A DNA stretch of 64,000 nt, from positions 1,798,001 to 1,862,000 of the forward strand of contig JPOM01000001.1 of NCBI GenBank assembly GCA_000733915.1. The letters run 5' to 3'. Each line of letters opens with the position of its first letter. Position 1 is the stretch's first letter. Under the pieces are notes generated by a model. That model did no database searches. It was given only the letters and a program-made list of their open reading frames with translations, and had not been told where the DNA came from. Source of the DNA: Caulobacteraceae bacterium PMMR1 (GTDB lineage: Bacteria; Pseudomonadota; Alphaproteobacteria; Caulobacterales; Caulobacteraceae). Both the position numbers and the translations under genes were made by a program. Shown here one piece after another: positions 8,378 to 19,510 of this stretch.

Positions 8378-10834
8378 ATGCAGAACGTTTCATCGGCTTC
8401 AGTGAGGAAAATGGCCTTGTACGATAAGCACGCCCGCGCCGTGGCGCCCGTTGCGTCCTCGACGATCGTGGCGCCGCCCGTCTTCGGCGATCGCGGGGGC
8501 GACGTCCTGATCTGCTTCAGCCATCTGCGCTGGGACTTCGTGTTCCAGCGGCCCCAGCACCTTCTTTCTCGCTTCGCCAAGGCGCGGCGGGTGATCGTGT
8601 GGGAGGAGCCCATGGCCGCGCCTGGCGGCGCAGGGCCCTCGCTGAAGCAGCATCTGGACGAGAAGACCAACGTCACCGTCGTCCAGCCTCAGCTGCCCCC
8701 CGGCCTGGACGAGGCCGCGAGCGAGGCGACGCTGGAGAGGCTCCTCGACGGTTTCCTGGCCGAGCAGGCCATCAAGAAGCCGGTCGTGTGGTTCTACACG
8801 CCCATGATGCTGCCCTTCGCGCGCAAGCTGACCGACCAGGCCGCAGCCGTCGTGTTCGACTGCATGGACGAGCTGGCCAGCTTCAAGTTCGCGCCGCAGC
8901 GCCTGAAGGACCTGGAGCGCGAGCTTGTCAGCCGCGCCGACGTGGTCTTCACCGGCGGCTATTCGCTCTACGAGGCCAAGCGCGGCTGGCATGCCAACAT
9001 CCACCCGTTCCCCTCGAGCGTGGACCGGGCGCACTTCGCCCAGGCGCGCACCCTGACGCGGGACCCCGAGGACCAAGCCGCCATCCCCCGCCCGCGCCTC
9101 GGCTTCTACGGCGTCATCGACGAGCGGATGGACCTGGAGCTGCTCGCCGCGCTCGCCGACGCGCACCCGGACTGGTCGATCGTCATGGTCGGACCGGTGG
9201 TGAAGATCGACGCCGCAGACCTGCCCCGGCGGGCGAACCTGCATTACCTCGGCGGCAAGTCCTATGCCGACCTGCCGCGCTACCTGTCCGGCTGGGACGT
9301 GGCGCTGATGCCCTTCGCAATCAACGAGAGCACCCGCTTCATCAGCCCGACGAAGACGCCTGAATACCTGGCCGGCGGCCGCCCGGTGGTCTCCACCGCC
9401 ATCGTGGACGTGAAGCGCCACTACGGCGACCTGGAAGGGGTGATCGTCGCCGACACGCACGCCAACTTCATCGCAGGCTGCGAGGCCGCGCTGCAGATGG
9501 CCGAGACCGGCAAGGGCGTCAGCGGCAAGGACTGGCTGGACGAGGTCGACAAGACCCTGGCCGAGCTCTCCTGGGACAACACCTACCAGCAGATGGCGGC
9601 CTTCGTGGACGAGGCCATCGTGCGACGCGACCAGGCCGGGCACCGCGCCAGCGTTCCGGCGCCCGCGGTGATGACCGCCAGCCGGCGCAGCCACTACGAC
9701 GTCCTGGTCGTGGGGGCGGGCTATGCGGGCTCGATCATCGCCGAGCGCCTGGCCGCGGGGTCCAACAAGCGCGTGCTGCTGATCGACCGCCGACCGCATG
9801 TGGCCGGCAACGCCTATGACGTGCACGACGCCGCCGGCGTGCTGATCCACCAGTACGGACCGCATATCTTCCACACCAACTCCGACGAGATCGTGCGCTA
9901 CCTGTCGCGCTTCACCGCGTGGCGGACCTACGAGCATCGGGTGCTGGCGTCGGTCGACGGTAAGCTGGTGCCGATCCCCATCAATCGGACTACGCTCAAC
10001 GCCCTCTATGGCCTGAACCTGACCAGCGACGAGCAGGCCGCCGCCTTCCTGGCCTCCCGCGCCGAGCCGGTGGCGCAGATCAAGACCTCGGAGGACGTCG
10101 TCGTCTCCGCCGTCGGGCGAGAACTCTACGAGAAGTTTTTCCAGGGCTACACCCGCAAGCAGTGGGGCGTGGATCCGTCCGAGCTCGACAAGTCGGTGAC
10201 CAGCCGGGTGCCGACCCGGACCAACACCGACGACCGCTACTTCGGCGACAGCTTCCAGGCGATGCCGAAGCTCGGCTTCACCCACATGTTCGAGAACATC
10301 GTCGACCATCCGAACATCACGATTTCGACCTCTACCGAGTGGGAGGACGTGCGCGACGACGTGCTCTACGACAGGCTGGTCTTCACCGGTCCCGTGGACG
10401 AGTTCTTCGATCACCGCTACGGCCCGCTGCCCTATCGCTCGCTGCGCTTCCAGCACGAAACGCACAATGTGGAGCAGTTCCAGCCGGTGGCGGTGGTGAA
10501 CTATCCGTCGCCGGACGTGCCCTACACCCGCATAAGCGAGTACAAGCACCTGACGGGGCAGAAGCACCCGAAGACCTCGATCACCTACGAGTATCCGAGC
10601 GCCGAAGGCGATCCGTACTATCCGATCCCACGCCCGGAGAACCAGGCGCTCTACAAGAAGTACGAGGCGCTGGCGCTGACTCGACCGGACGTCGCGTTCA
10701 TCGGGCGGCTTGCGACCTACAAGTACTACAACATGGATCAGGTCGCCGGTCAGGCCTTGGCCACTTATCGCAAGGTGCTGGAGCGGGACGCCCTGCCCTC
10801 CTCGCGGGAGGTCACCGCGGCGGCGAGCGCCTGA
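8378..10834 (+). CDS. bifunctional glycosyltransferase / UDP-galactopyranose mutase fusion
   Basis: An 818-residue two-domain protein. Residues about 35-410 resemble a GT-B glycosyltransferase (TuaH-like; VVFDCMDELASFKFAP, then FPSSVDRAHF and ISPTKTPEYLAGGRPVVST near the C-terminal nucleotide-sugar site). Residues about 437-805 are a complete UDP-galactopyranose mutase: FAD motif VVGAGYAGSIIAERLA, the YGPHIFHTN stretch, FFQGYTRKQWG, and the arginine region YTRISEYKHL. The mutase makes UDP-galactofuranose; the transferase could then use it or act in the same polysaccharide. An alternative start at 8411 directly follows GAGGAAA and would remove 11 residues. Fusion, not two genes: the reading frame is continuous. 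Confidence 0.9.
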   Translation: MQNVSSASVRKMALYDKHARAVAPVASSTIVAPPVFGDRGGDVLICFSHLRWDFVFQRPQHLLSRFAKARRVIVWEEPMAAPGGAGPSLKQHLDEKTNVTVVQPQLPPGLDEAASEATLERLLDGFLAEQAIKKPVVWFYTPMMLPFARKLTDQAAAVVFDCMDELASFKFAPQRLKDLERELVSRADVVFTGGYSLYEAKRGWHANIHPFPSSVDRAHFAQARTLTRDPEDQAAIPRPRLGFYGVIDERMDLELLAALADAHPDWSIVMVGPVVKIDAADLPRRANLHYLGGKSYADLPRYLSGWDVALMPFAINESTRFISPTKTPEYLAGGRPVVSTAIVDVKRHYGDLEGVIVADTHANFIAGCEAALQMAETGKGVSGKDWLDEVDKTLAELSWDNTYQQMAAFVDEAIVRRDQAGHRASVPAPAVMTASRRSHYDVLVVGAGYAGSIIAERLAAGSNKRVLLIDRRPHVAGNAYDVHDAAGVLIHQYGPHIFHTNSDEIVRYLSRFTAWRTYEHRVLASVDGKLVPIPINRTTLNALYGLNLTSDEQAAAFLASRAEPVAQIKTSEDVVVSAVGRELYEKFFQGYTRKQWGVDPSELDKSVTSRVPTRTNTDDRYFGDSFQAMPKLGFTHMFENIVDHPNITISTSTEWEDVRDDVLYDRLVFTGPVDEFFDHRYGPLPYRSLRFQHETHNVEQFQPVAVVNYPSPDVPYTRISEYKHLTGQKHPKTSITYEYPSAEGDPYYPIPRPENQALYKKYEALALTRPDVAFIGRLATYKYYNMDQVAGQALATYRKVLERDALPSSREVTAAASA

Positions 10835-10864
10835 GAAGGCTCGCGCCCGCCTGCGCCAGGGGGC

Positions 10865-11680
10865 CTATGGCGCCGGCTTCGCAGCCTGCGCCATGAGGCC
10901 GGCGGCGAGGGCGTCGGTGAACGGGGACCGCGGCCGCTCATCGCCGAGCAGCAGGTCCACCAGCATGGTCTGGGTGCGCAGGCGCTCCAGCCGGCCCGCG
11001 CCGGCGTAGGCGGCGAAGGCGCCCTCGCCCGGATCGTTGGCGATCGGCCCGCCCGCGGCCGGGTTCGGGCCGCCGGTGGCGCTGAGATTGTCGTAGAGTT
11101 CCGACACCGAGACCGGCCGTCCGGCCTTGAAGAACACGCTGCGATTGGACGCGGCCGCGTCGGGGAACAGGCTCGACGCCGGCGCGGCCGGGCGGGAATA
11201 GGCCGCCTCGATCAGCCGAGCCGAGCCCTCCGGCCCCAGGAAGTGCGCCGCATAGAGCTCGCCGCCGGTGGGATTGCGCCCCATGCGCCCGCGCAGGTAG
11301 GCGGCGTGGTCGGAGGCGAGCTCGGCCGCCATGACGGCAGAGGCGTGCGGATCCAGGCGAAGGTCCATGACGGTGCGCCGCGCCTCCTCGCCCCCCGGCA
11401 CCGTCCAGCGCCCGTCCGCGCCCTTGCCGATCAGCTCGGCATAGCGGGCGTAGCCGTGGGCTGGGCCGTGGCGCTTCAGCGTCGCCAGCCAGGTCTGCTC
11501 GGTGAACTGGAACAGCCCCGCGGCGCTGGACGTCGCGGCCTTGGCGTTTGGGTTCAAGCCGCTCTCGCGCTTGGCGGCGTGCAGCAGAAAATCGAAGTCC
11601 ACGCCGGTGGCGTTGGCCGCGCGACGCACGGCCCCCTCCACCATCGCCAGACCGGTCACGACTCCGACGCCCATGGGCAA
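10865..11680 (-). CDS. SLT-domain lytic transglycosylase
   Basis: Predicted peptidoglycan lytic transglycosylase of 271 residues. The soluble lytic transglycosylase domain lies at residues 15-150, with catalytic Glu39 in AAKRESGLNP and the SAAGLFQFTEQTW motif (GLMQ-type) after it. The C-terminal 110 residues are Ala/Pro-rich and unrecognised. No cleavable signal peptide is evident, so export may be non-Sec, or the protein may belong to a specialised assembly such as a flagellum or pilus; this is inference. It converges on the GT-Glf gene, 30 bases away. Confidence 0.82.
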   Translation of the reverse strand: MPMGVGVVTGLAMVEGAVRRAANATGVDFDFLLHAAKRESGLNPNAKAATSSAAGLFQFTEQTWLATLKRHGPAHGYARYAELIGKGADGRWTVPGGEEARRTVMDLRLDPHASAVMAAELASDHAAYLRGRMGRNPTGGELYAAHFLGPEGSARLIEAAYSRPAAPASSLFPDAAASNRSVFFKAGRPVSVSELYDNLSATGGPNPAAGGPIANDPGEGAFAAYAGAGRLERLRTQTMLVDLLLGDERPRSPFTDALAAGLMAQAAKPAP

Positions 11681-11719
11681 TTTCTGCCGGGCGCGTGGTT
11701 AACAGGGCGTTGACAGGCC

Positions 11720-13849
<2,130 letters not shown>

Positions 13850-13929
13850 CTAGCGCGGCGCGGCGCGGAGGGCAGCGGCCTCAGCCGTCCCCGAGCACGA
13901 CGTCGAAGGTCAGCACCTTAGCGGCGGGA

Positions 13930-14505
13930 TCACGGATGCCCCTTGCCGCCTCCCGCGTTATAGACGTTGCCCGTCGTGTAGGTGGCGTCCGCCGCGGCCA
14001 GCTGGACGAAGATCGAGGCCAATTCCGCCGGCTGCCCGGGGCGCTTCAGCGGCGTGCCGCCCCCGAACTGCTCGAGCTTTTCCATCGAGGCGCCGCCAGA
14101 GACCTGCAGCGGAGTCGATATCGGCCCGGGCGCGACGCCGTTCACGCGGATGCCGCGGTCGGCCAGCTGCTTGGCCAGGGAGCGGACGTAGTTGGTCGTC
14201 GCCGCCTTGGTCATGGCGTAGTGGTAGAGTTCCGGGCTCGGGTCCTCGGCCTGCTCCGAGGTGAGGCCGATGATCACGCTGCCGGGCTTCAAGTGAGGCA
14301 GCGCCGCTTTGATGATCCAGAACGGCGCGTAGATGTTGGTCTTCATCGTCGCGTCGAACTCTTCGGTGGAGAGGTCCAGGATCGACGGCGTCTGCTGCTG
14401 GCGACCGGCGTTGCAGACGACGATGTCGAGCCGGATCGTTTCAGTGGCGTCCCAACCCTGGAGTCTCCGCGATGGTTGCGGGGTGCGGGCGGCGCGCCCG
14501 CTCAA
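13930..14505 (-). pseudogene. 5'-truncated short-chain dehydrogenase (YghA-like) remnant
   Basis: The open frame encodes the C-terminal two thirds of an SDR oxidoreductase: RLDIVVCNAGRQQ (about residue 27 onward), the catalytic Ser/Tyr-x3-Lys (SEQAEDPSPELYHYAMTKA) and the PGPISTPL segment. The N-terminal Rossmann part with the TGxxxGIG dinucleotide motif is missing, and the first 25 residues are unlike any SDR, so the protein could not bind NAD(P) normally. Real homology runs from about 14424 down to 13930. The break lies almost at the gmk stop codon. Downstream, 13881-13930 also encodes a short orphan peptide tail in another frame. This looks like a deletion scar between gmk and ligA. Confidence 0.75.
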
Positions 14506-15173
14506 GCGTCCTCGGCCAGGAGCCCGTCGACGAAGGGCTGGAGCCAGGGATTGCGGGCGCGGCGCAGGCGCTCGGCATGGTAGATGTGCGCGAGGTCCGC
14601 ATAGGCGCGGTCGAAGTCGTCGTTCACGATCACATAGTCGTAGGCCTGCCAGCGCTTGATCTCGCCCTTGGAGCGCGCCAGCCGCCGCTCGATCACGTCG
14701 GAGGCGTCCTGGGCGCGGGCGTAAAGGCGCCGTCGCAGGTCCGGCATCGACGGCGGCAGGATGAAGACGCGGACCACATCAGCGGCGGCCTGCTCGGCGA
14801 TCTGCATCCCGCCCTGCCAGTCGATGTCGAACAGCACGTCGCGCCCCGCGGCCAGGGCCTGCATCACCGGCGCGCGAGGACTTCCGTAGCGATGCTCGTG
14901 CACCTCGGCCCACTCCAGGAAGGCGTCCTCGGCGATCAGGGCGTCGAAGCGCTCGCGCGGCACGAAGTAGTACTCCCGGCCCTCCTGCTCGCCGGGGCGG
15001 GGCGCGCGGGTGGTGCAGGAGATCGACAGGCTGAGCTCGGCGTGATCGGCCACCAGACGCCGCGACAGCGAGGTCTTGCCCGCGCCGGAGGGGCTGGAGA
15101 TGACTAGCATGAGGCCGCGCCGGCCCGCGCGCTCGCCCGCTCTCCCCTCGGACGGCCCGCGCTCACTCGACAT
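14502..15173 (-). CDS. gmk: guanylate kinase
   Basis: Phosphorylates GMP to GDP in purine nucleotide synthesis. The P-loop SSPSGAGKTS lies at residues 26-35 and the GMP-binding segment TTRAPRPGEQEGREYYFV follows, with SVSxTTR here as SISCTTR. The ATG at 15173 overlaps the end of yicC by 11 bases and gives 223 residues; starting at 15110 (MLVISSPSG) would give a family-length protein without the charged 21-residue leader. Last gene of the fabD...gmk run. Confidence 0.95.
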   Translation of the reverse strand: MSSERGPSEGRAGERAGRRGLMLVISSPSGAGKTSLSRRLVADHAELSLSISCTTRAPRPGEQEGREYYFVPRERFDALIAEDAFLEWAEVHEHRYGSPRAPVMQALAAGRDVLFDIDWQGGMQIAEQAAADVVRVFILPPSMPDLRRRLYARAQDASDVIERRLARSKGEIKRWQAYDYVIVNDDFDRAYADLAHIYHAERLRRARNPWLQPFVDGLLAEDA

Positions 15174-15828
15174 TCTGCACCTGCTCCCGAAACTGCTCGA
15201 TCACCGCCTTCAGCTTCAGCCCGAGGCCGGTCAGGGCCGTGGACGCGGACTTGGCGCAGAGCGTGTTCGCCTCGCGCATGAACTCCTGGCACAGGAAGTC
15301 CAGCCGCCGGCCCACGCCCGCGCGCTCCGCAGGCAAGGCCGCCAGCAGGGAGGCGAGCGCGGCGCCTTCGGCCCGCCGGGCCTCGCGGAGCCGATCGAAG
15401 GCTTGGGCCAGAAGCGCGGTCGCGGCGTCTTCCAGGCGTGCGCGCGCCTCCGCGCTCGGGGCGGCGTCCTCGGTCTGGATCACGCCCGGAAGCGCCAGCA
15501 GGCCGTCGAAGCGCGGCTTCTCCGCCTTTCCCGCCATCAGATCGGGCCGGGCGGCGGCGAGGTAGGCGTCCAGCCTCGGGGTGTCGATGCGCACACCCTC
15601 GCTCCCGGCCTCGCGGGTCGCCGTCAGGCCCGCGCTGACCTGGCCGCGGGCGAAGCGCGACTGGGCCAGCTCGCGGGCCGCCCGGTCCAGCGCTTCGAAC
15701 CCGGGCGGGGCGCGCAGCCGCACCTTCAGGCTCCGCCCGTTCACCGAGCGCGCCGCGATCGCCAGCGCGACGCCTTCCGCCTCGCCCTCGACCCGGGCGA
15801 AGCCGGTCATGCCGCAGAGCGCGCTCAC
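15163..15828 (-). CDS. yicC: YicC/YloC family endoribonuclease, internally shortened
   Basis: The YicC family is linked to RNA turnover and stationary-phase survival. The N-terminal domain (MTGFAR, then ARSVNGRSLKVRLRAP) and the C-terminal motif GRRLDFLCQEFMREANT...QFREQVQNVE are both well conserved, but the protein is only 221 residues against about 290 for the family. What is absent is the central segment normally found just before GRRLDFL, including the EELDRL(x)SH helix; here AALPAERAG joins directly to VGRRLDFL in frame. About 60-70 residues are missing. The start overlaps the mltG stop (ATGA). Confidence 0.85.
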   Translation of the reverse strand: MSALCGMTGFARVEGEAEGVALAIAARSVNGRSLKVRLRAPPGFEALDRAARELAQSRFARGQVSAGLTATREAGSEGVRIDTPRLDAYLAAARPDLMAGKAEKPRFDGLLALPGVIQTEDAAPSAEARARLEDAATALLAQAFDRLREARRAEGAALASLLAALPAERAGVGRRLDFLCQEFMREANTLCAKSASTALTGLGLKLKAVIEQFREQVQNVE

Positions 15829-16834
15829 CTGCGCGCGGCCCGCTCGATCTTGCGCCAGCGAGCGACGTTGGCCGACTGCTCTTCCAGCGTCCGCGCGAAG
15901 ACGTGCCCGCCCGTGCCGTCGGCGACGAAGTAGAGGTCCTGGGTGTCGGGCGGGTCCAAGACCGCGGCGAGGGACGCGCGCCCCGGATTGTCGATCGGCC
16001 CCGGCGGCAGGCCGGCCTGGACGTAGGTGTTGTAGGGGTTGGGCGACTGGAGCTCCGCCCGGGTCAGGCCGCGGCCGAGCGGCAGTCCGCCGGTCACGCC
16101 GTAGATCACGGTCGGGTCCGCATCGAGCTTCATGCCGATCCTGAGCCGATTCAGATAGACGGCCGCGACGCGGGGACGCTCGGCCGCAAGGCGCGTCTCC
16201 TTCTCCACGATCGAGGCGAGGGTCACGGCCTGCTCGGGGTCGGTGAAGGGCAGCCCGGGCTTGCGGTGCGTCCAGAGCGCAGCCAGCGTGCGGTCGCGGG
16301 CGTCCATCATGCGCTGGAGCACGGCGGAGCGCGTCTCGCCGCGGGTCACCTCGTAGGTCTCGGGCAGGACGGCGCCCTCGGGCGGGGTCGGCGCATCGCC
16401 GGTCAGCACGTCGGACGCGTTCAGGATCGCCATCACCTGCTTGGAGCTCAGCCCCTCGGGGATGGTGATGCGGTGGTGGACGATATCGCCGCTGCGGATC
16501 TTGCGGAGGATCTCGGCCAGGGACGCCCGCGAGGGGATGTCGTACTCGCCGGCCCTGAGGCGGCGCGCCGCGCCGGTCAGCTCGGCGGCGGCGACGAAGA
16601 GCTGGGGCGCGCGGATCACGCCGGCCTGGGCGAGCGCGGCGCCCATGACGTAGACGCCGCTGCCGCGCTTGAGCACCACTGTGGTGCTGTCGCCCCGGCG
16701 CGCGACCGGGCCGGGACCGAAGTAGACGAGGGCGGCCAGGACCGCGCCCAGGACGCTGATCACCGCCAGGGTCACGGCCCCGGCCGCCAGCCCGGCGATG
16801 AGGCTCCGCCCCTGACCTGCGCCGCCCCCGCCAC
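15825..16834 (-). CDS. mltG: endolytic murein transglycosylase MltG (5' frameshift)
   Basis: Inner-membrane endolytic transglycosylase that cuts nascent peptidoglycan and sets glycan length. The YceG fold is clear: catalytic Glu in ASIVEKETRLAAERPRVAAVYLNRL, then LDADPTVIYG and YNTYVQAGLPPGPI. An open frame begins at a GTG at 16775, but that cuts through the single membrane helix. A much better start is the GTG at 16834, 7 bases after the strong ribosome site TGAGGAG, if one base is added to the C5 run at 16825-16829 (plus strand); this restores a basic/Gly leader plus the complete helix SLIAGLAAGAVTLAVISVL and about 336 residues. Either a true frameshift or a dropped base. Confidence 0.85.
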
Positions 16835-16841
16835 GGCGCGG

Positions 16842-16848
16842 CTCCTCA
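16842..16848 (-). promoter_or_regulatory. ribosome-binding site of mltG (TGAGGAG)
   Basis: On the minus strand TGAGGAG lies 7 bases upstream of a GTG at 16834, and its TGA is the stop codon of fabF. This is the best Shine-Dalgarno in the area and points to a start in a frame one base off the downstream mltG frame, which is the main evidence for a frameshift at 16825-16829. Confidence 0.65.
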
Positions 16849-18126
16849 GGCGACCTTGCGGAAGAGCACCGCCGCGTTGGTGCCCCCGAAGCCGAAGCTG
16901 TTGGACAGCGCCACCTCGATCGGCATGGGCTTGGCGATCTTGGGCACGAGGTCGAGCGCCGTCTCCACGTCAGGGTTGTCGAGGTTGATCGTCGGCGGGG
17001 CGATCTGGTCGCGGATCGCGAGCACGGAGAAGATGGCTTCGACCGCGCCGGCCGCCCCCAACAGGTGGCCGGTCATGGACTTGGTCGAGCTCATGGCGAC
17101 CTTGCCCGCCGCATTGCCGAGCAGGCGCTCGACCGCGCCGGCCTCGATGCCGTCGGCCATGGTGGAGGTGCCGTGGGCGTTGACGTAGTCGATGGCGGCG
17201 GGCTCCAGCCGGGCGTCCTTCAGCGCCGCCTTCATGGCGCGGAAGCCGCCGTCGCCGTCCGACGCCGGGGCCGTGATGTGGTAGGCGTCGCCGGACAGAC
17301 CGTATCCCGCCACCTCGGCGTAGATCTTCGCGCCCCGCGCCCGGGCGTGCTCGTATTCCTCGAGCACCAGCACGCCGGCGCCCTCCCCCATGACGAAGCC
17401 GTCCCGGTCCTTGTCGTAGGGCCGCGACGCCGCGTCCGGCCGGTCGTTGAAGGCGGTCGCCATGGCGCGGCAGGCGACGAAGCCCGCGATGCCGAGCTTG
17501 CAGACCGCCGCCTCGGCGCCGCCGGCGATCATCACGTCCGCGTCGCCGTAGCGGATGATCCTTGCCGCATCGCCGATGGCGTGCGCGCCGGTGGCGCAGG
17601 CCGTCACGACGGAATGGTTCGGGCCCTTGAAGCCGTAGCGGATCGAAACGTGGCCGGAGGCCAGATTGATCAGGGCGGAGGGGATGAAGAACGGGCTGAC
17701 GCGGCGGGGCCCCTTGGCCTCCAGCTCCAGAGTGGTCTCAGCGATGGTGTTCAGCCCGCCGATGCCTGAGCCGATGATGACGCCCGTCCGCTCGCGCTGG
17801 CCCTCGTCCTGCGGCGTCCAGCCCGCGTCGCGCACCGCCTCGTCCGCGGCGGCGATGGCGTAGAGGATGAAGTCGTCGATGCGCCGCTGCTCCCGGGGCG
17901 GCAGAACCGCGTCGGGGTCGAACGCCCCCTCGACGTCCGCGCCGCCCCCGCCCCGCCCGTCCACGCGCGGCACCTCGCCGGCGATCTGGCAGGCGTAGTC
18001 GGCGGGATCGAAGGCGGTGATCCGGCCGATGCCCGACTGGCCCGCCAGGATCTTCTTCCAGCTCAGCTCCACCCCGTTCGCGAGGGGCGAAACGAGGCCG
18101 AGGCCGGTGACGACGACGCGACGCAT
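16846..18126 (-). CDS. fabF: beta-ketoacyl-ACP synthase II
   Basis: Condenses malonyl-ACP with acyl-ACP in fatty-acid elongation. The 426-residue protein starts MRRVVVTGLGLVSP and carries the Cys-His-His triad: Cys in VVTACATGAHA, His in VNAHGTSTMADG, and His in KSMTGHLLGAAGAVEA, with the C-terminal glycine-rich SNSFGFGGTNAAVLF. Its position downstream of fabD, fabG and acpP supports FabF rather than a polyketide synthase domain. Confidence 0.96.
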   Translation of the reverse strand: MRRVVVTGLGLVSPLANGVELSWKKILAGQSGIGRITAFDPADYACQIAGEVPRVDGRGGGGADVEGAFDPDAVLPPREQRRIDDFILYAIAAADEAVRDAGWTPQDEGQRERTGVIIGSGIGGLNTIAETTLELEAKGPRRVSPFFIPSALINLASGHVSIRYGFKGPNHSVVTACATGAHAIGDAARIIRYGDADVMIAGGAEAAVCKLGIAGFVACRAMATAFNDRPDAASRPYDKDRDGFVMGEGAGVLVLEEYEHARARGAKIYAEVAGYGLSGDAYHITAPASDGDGGFRAMKAALKDARLEPAAIDYVNAHGTSTMADGIEAGAVERLLGNAAGKVAMSSTKSMTGHLLGAAGAVEAIFSVLAIRDQIAPPTINLDNPDVETALDLVPKIAKPMPIEVALSNSFGFGGTNAAVLFRKVA

Positions 18127-18278
18127 GGTCTTGCGATCCTGGGCTTGCGGTCTGGGTTAGAAGTCGAGGGCTTGCGATCCTGAAGCTTATGTCCTGGATT
18201 TGGGTCCGGGCGGGAGCGCGACCCTCGCCCGGACGGATCCGGAAGCCAGCCCTCGTCCCGCGCGACGCCTTGCCCGGA

Positions 18279-18518
18279 CTACTGGTTCAGACGCTCGTCG
18301 ATGAACTTCACCGCGTCGCCGACAGTCTGGATGTGTTCGGCCGCGTCGTCGGGGATTTCGATGTCGAACTCTTCCTCGAAGGCCATGACCAGCTCGACGT
18401 TGTCGAGACTGTCGGCGCCCAGGTCGTCGATGAAGCTCGCCTTCTCGGTCACCTTTTCCGGATCGGCGTCCAGGTGTTCGATGACGATCTTGCGCACGCG
18501 TTCGAGAGTATCGGACAT
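18279..18518 (-). CDS. acpP: acyl carrier protein
   Basis: Carries growing acyl chains on a phosphopantetheine arm attached to Ser37 of the DSL motif ([18 protein letters not shown]). The 79-residue acidic protein has the expected four-helix pattern and length. It lies between fabG and fabF on the minus strand, with a 200-base leader upstream that may give it its own promoter, as is usual for this highly expressed gene. Confidence 0.97.
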   Translation of the reverse strand: MSDTLERVRKIVIEHLDADPEKVTEKASFIDDLGADSLDNVELVMAFEEEFDIEIPDDAAEHIQTVGDAVKFIDERLNQ

Positions 18519-18655
18519 TCGGCCAAAGCCCCTTTTGAGTTAGTTCGACTGAGGCGGTCGCTTAAGGCTGATCCGCTTCGTCTGACGGTGATCGCCGCAA
18601 AGCCACAGCGGCGTTTCGACAGGTTCCGCCCACGTCGAGGCGAGGCCTATCACAC

Positions 18656-18680
18656 AAAAATCGGGGCGACTAGCACCCCC
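18656..18680 (-). terminator. weak candidate intrinsic terminator downstream of fabG
   Basis: Read on the minus strand after the fabG stop, a GGGG...CCCC stem with a nine- or ten-base loop is followed by GATTTTT. The stem is short but the T-tract is the only one in the fabG-acpP gap. It could separate fabDG from an independently transcribed acpP, or reduce read-through. Confidence 0.35.
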
Positions 18681-18718
18681 TCTGGAGCGGGCGGCGGCCC
18701 CGCTTGGACCCTCCTGCG

Positions 18719-19510
18719 TCAGATCATCGCCATGCCGCCGTTCACGTGCAGCGTCTGCCCGGTGACATAGGCGGCCTGCTCGCTGGCGAGGTAGAGGCAG
18801 GCGGCCGCGACGTCCTCGCCCGCGCCCAGCCGGCCGGCCGGAATGCGGGACAGGATGGCGCTGCGCTGCTGCTCGTTCAGGGCGTCGGTCATGGGGCTGG
18901 CGATGAAGCCCGGCGCGACGCAGTTCACGGTGATGTTGCGGGCCGCGACTTCCTGCGCCAGGGCCTTGGAGAAGCCGATCATGCCGGCCTTGGACGCGGC
19001 GTAGTTCGCCTGGCCGGGGTTGCCGGTTACGCCCACCACCGAGGCGATGCCGATGATGCGGCCCCAGCGACGCTTGAACATGCCCTTGAGCGCCGCGCGG
19101 CTGAGGCGGAAGTAGGCCTCCAGGTTCACGCGCTGAACCGTCTCCCAGTCGTCGTCCTTCATCCGCAGCAGCAGGCTGTCGCGGGTCAGGCCGGCGTTGG
19201 AGACCAGAATGTCGACCTCGCCGGCGGCGGCCTCGGCGCGACCGATGAGGCCGTCCACGCTCTCCACCGAGCCGAGGTCGGCGGCGGCGACCTTGGCGCG
19301 CTCGCCAAGCTCGCCGGCGAGGGCTTGCAGCGCCGGCTCCCGCGTGCCGGAGAGGACGACCGTCGCGCCCCGGGCGTGCAGCATCCGGGCGATCGCGCCG
19401 CCTAAGCCTCCGGAGGCGCCGGTGACCAGCGCGGTGCGGCCCGTCAGGTCGAATAGGCCGCCGGGGGCGGGGGCGGCGGCTTCATGCTTGTGGGCTGTGG
19501 TCTCGGTCAT
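18719..19510 (-). CDS. fabG: 3-oxoacyl-ACP reductase
   Basis: NADPH-dependent reduction of 3-oxoacyl-ACP in fatty-acid synthesis. The 263-residue SDR has the dinucleotide motif TGASGGLG (30-37), NAG (105-107), and the catalytic Ser157, Tyr170 and Lys174 in the FabG-typical ANYAASKAG. The start at 19510 overlaps the fabD stop as ATGA; a longer in-frame reading from 19657 lies wholly inside fabD. The N-terminal 18 residues are a His/Ala-rich extension. Confidence 0.95.
   Translation of the reverse strand: MTETTAHKHEAAAPAPGGLFDLTGRTALVTGASGGLGGAIARMLHARGATVVLSGTREPALQALAGELGERAKVAAADLGSVESVDGLIGRAEAAAGEVDILVSNAGLTRDSLLLRMKDDDWETVQRVNLEAYFRLSRAALKGMFKRRWGRIIGIASVVGVTGNPGQANYAASKAGMIGFSKALAQEVAARNITVNCVAPGFIASPMTDALNEQQRSAILSRIPAGRLGAGEDVAAACLYLASEQAAYVTGQTLHVNGGMAMI

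Noticed and set aside
10835-10864. Possible terminator between the convergent GT-Glf and transglycosylase genes
   Set aside because: Only 30 bases, no T-tract and no convincing stem.
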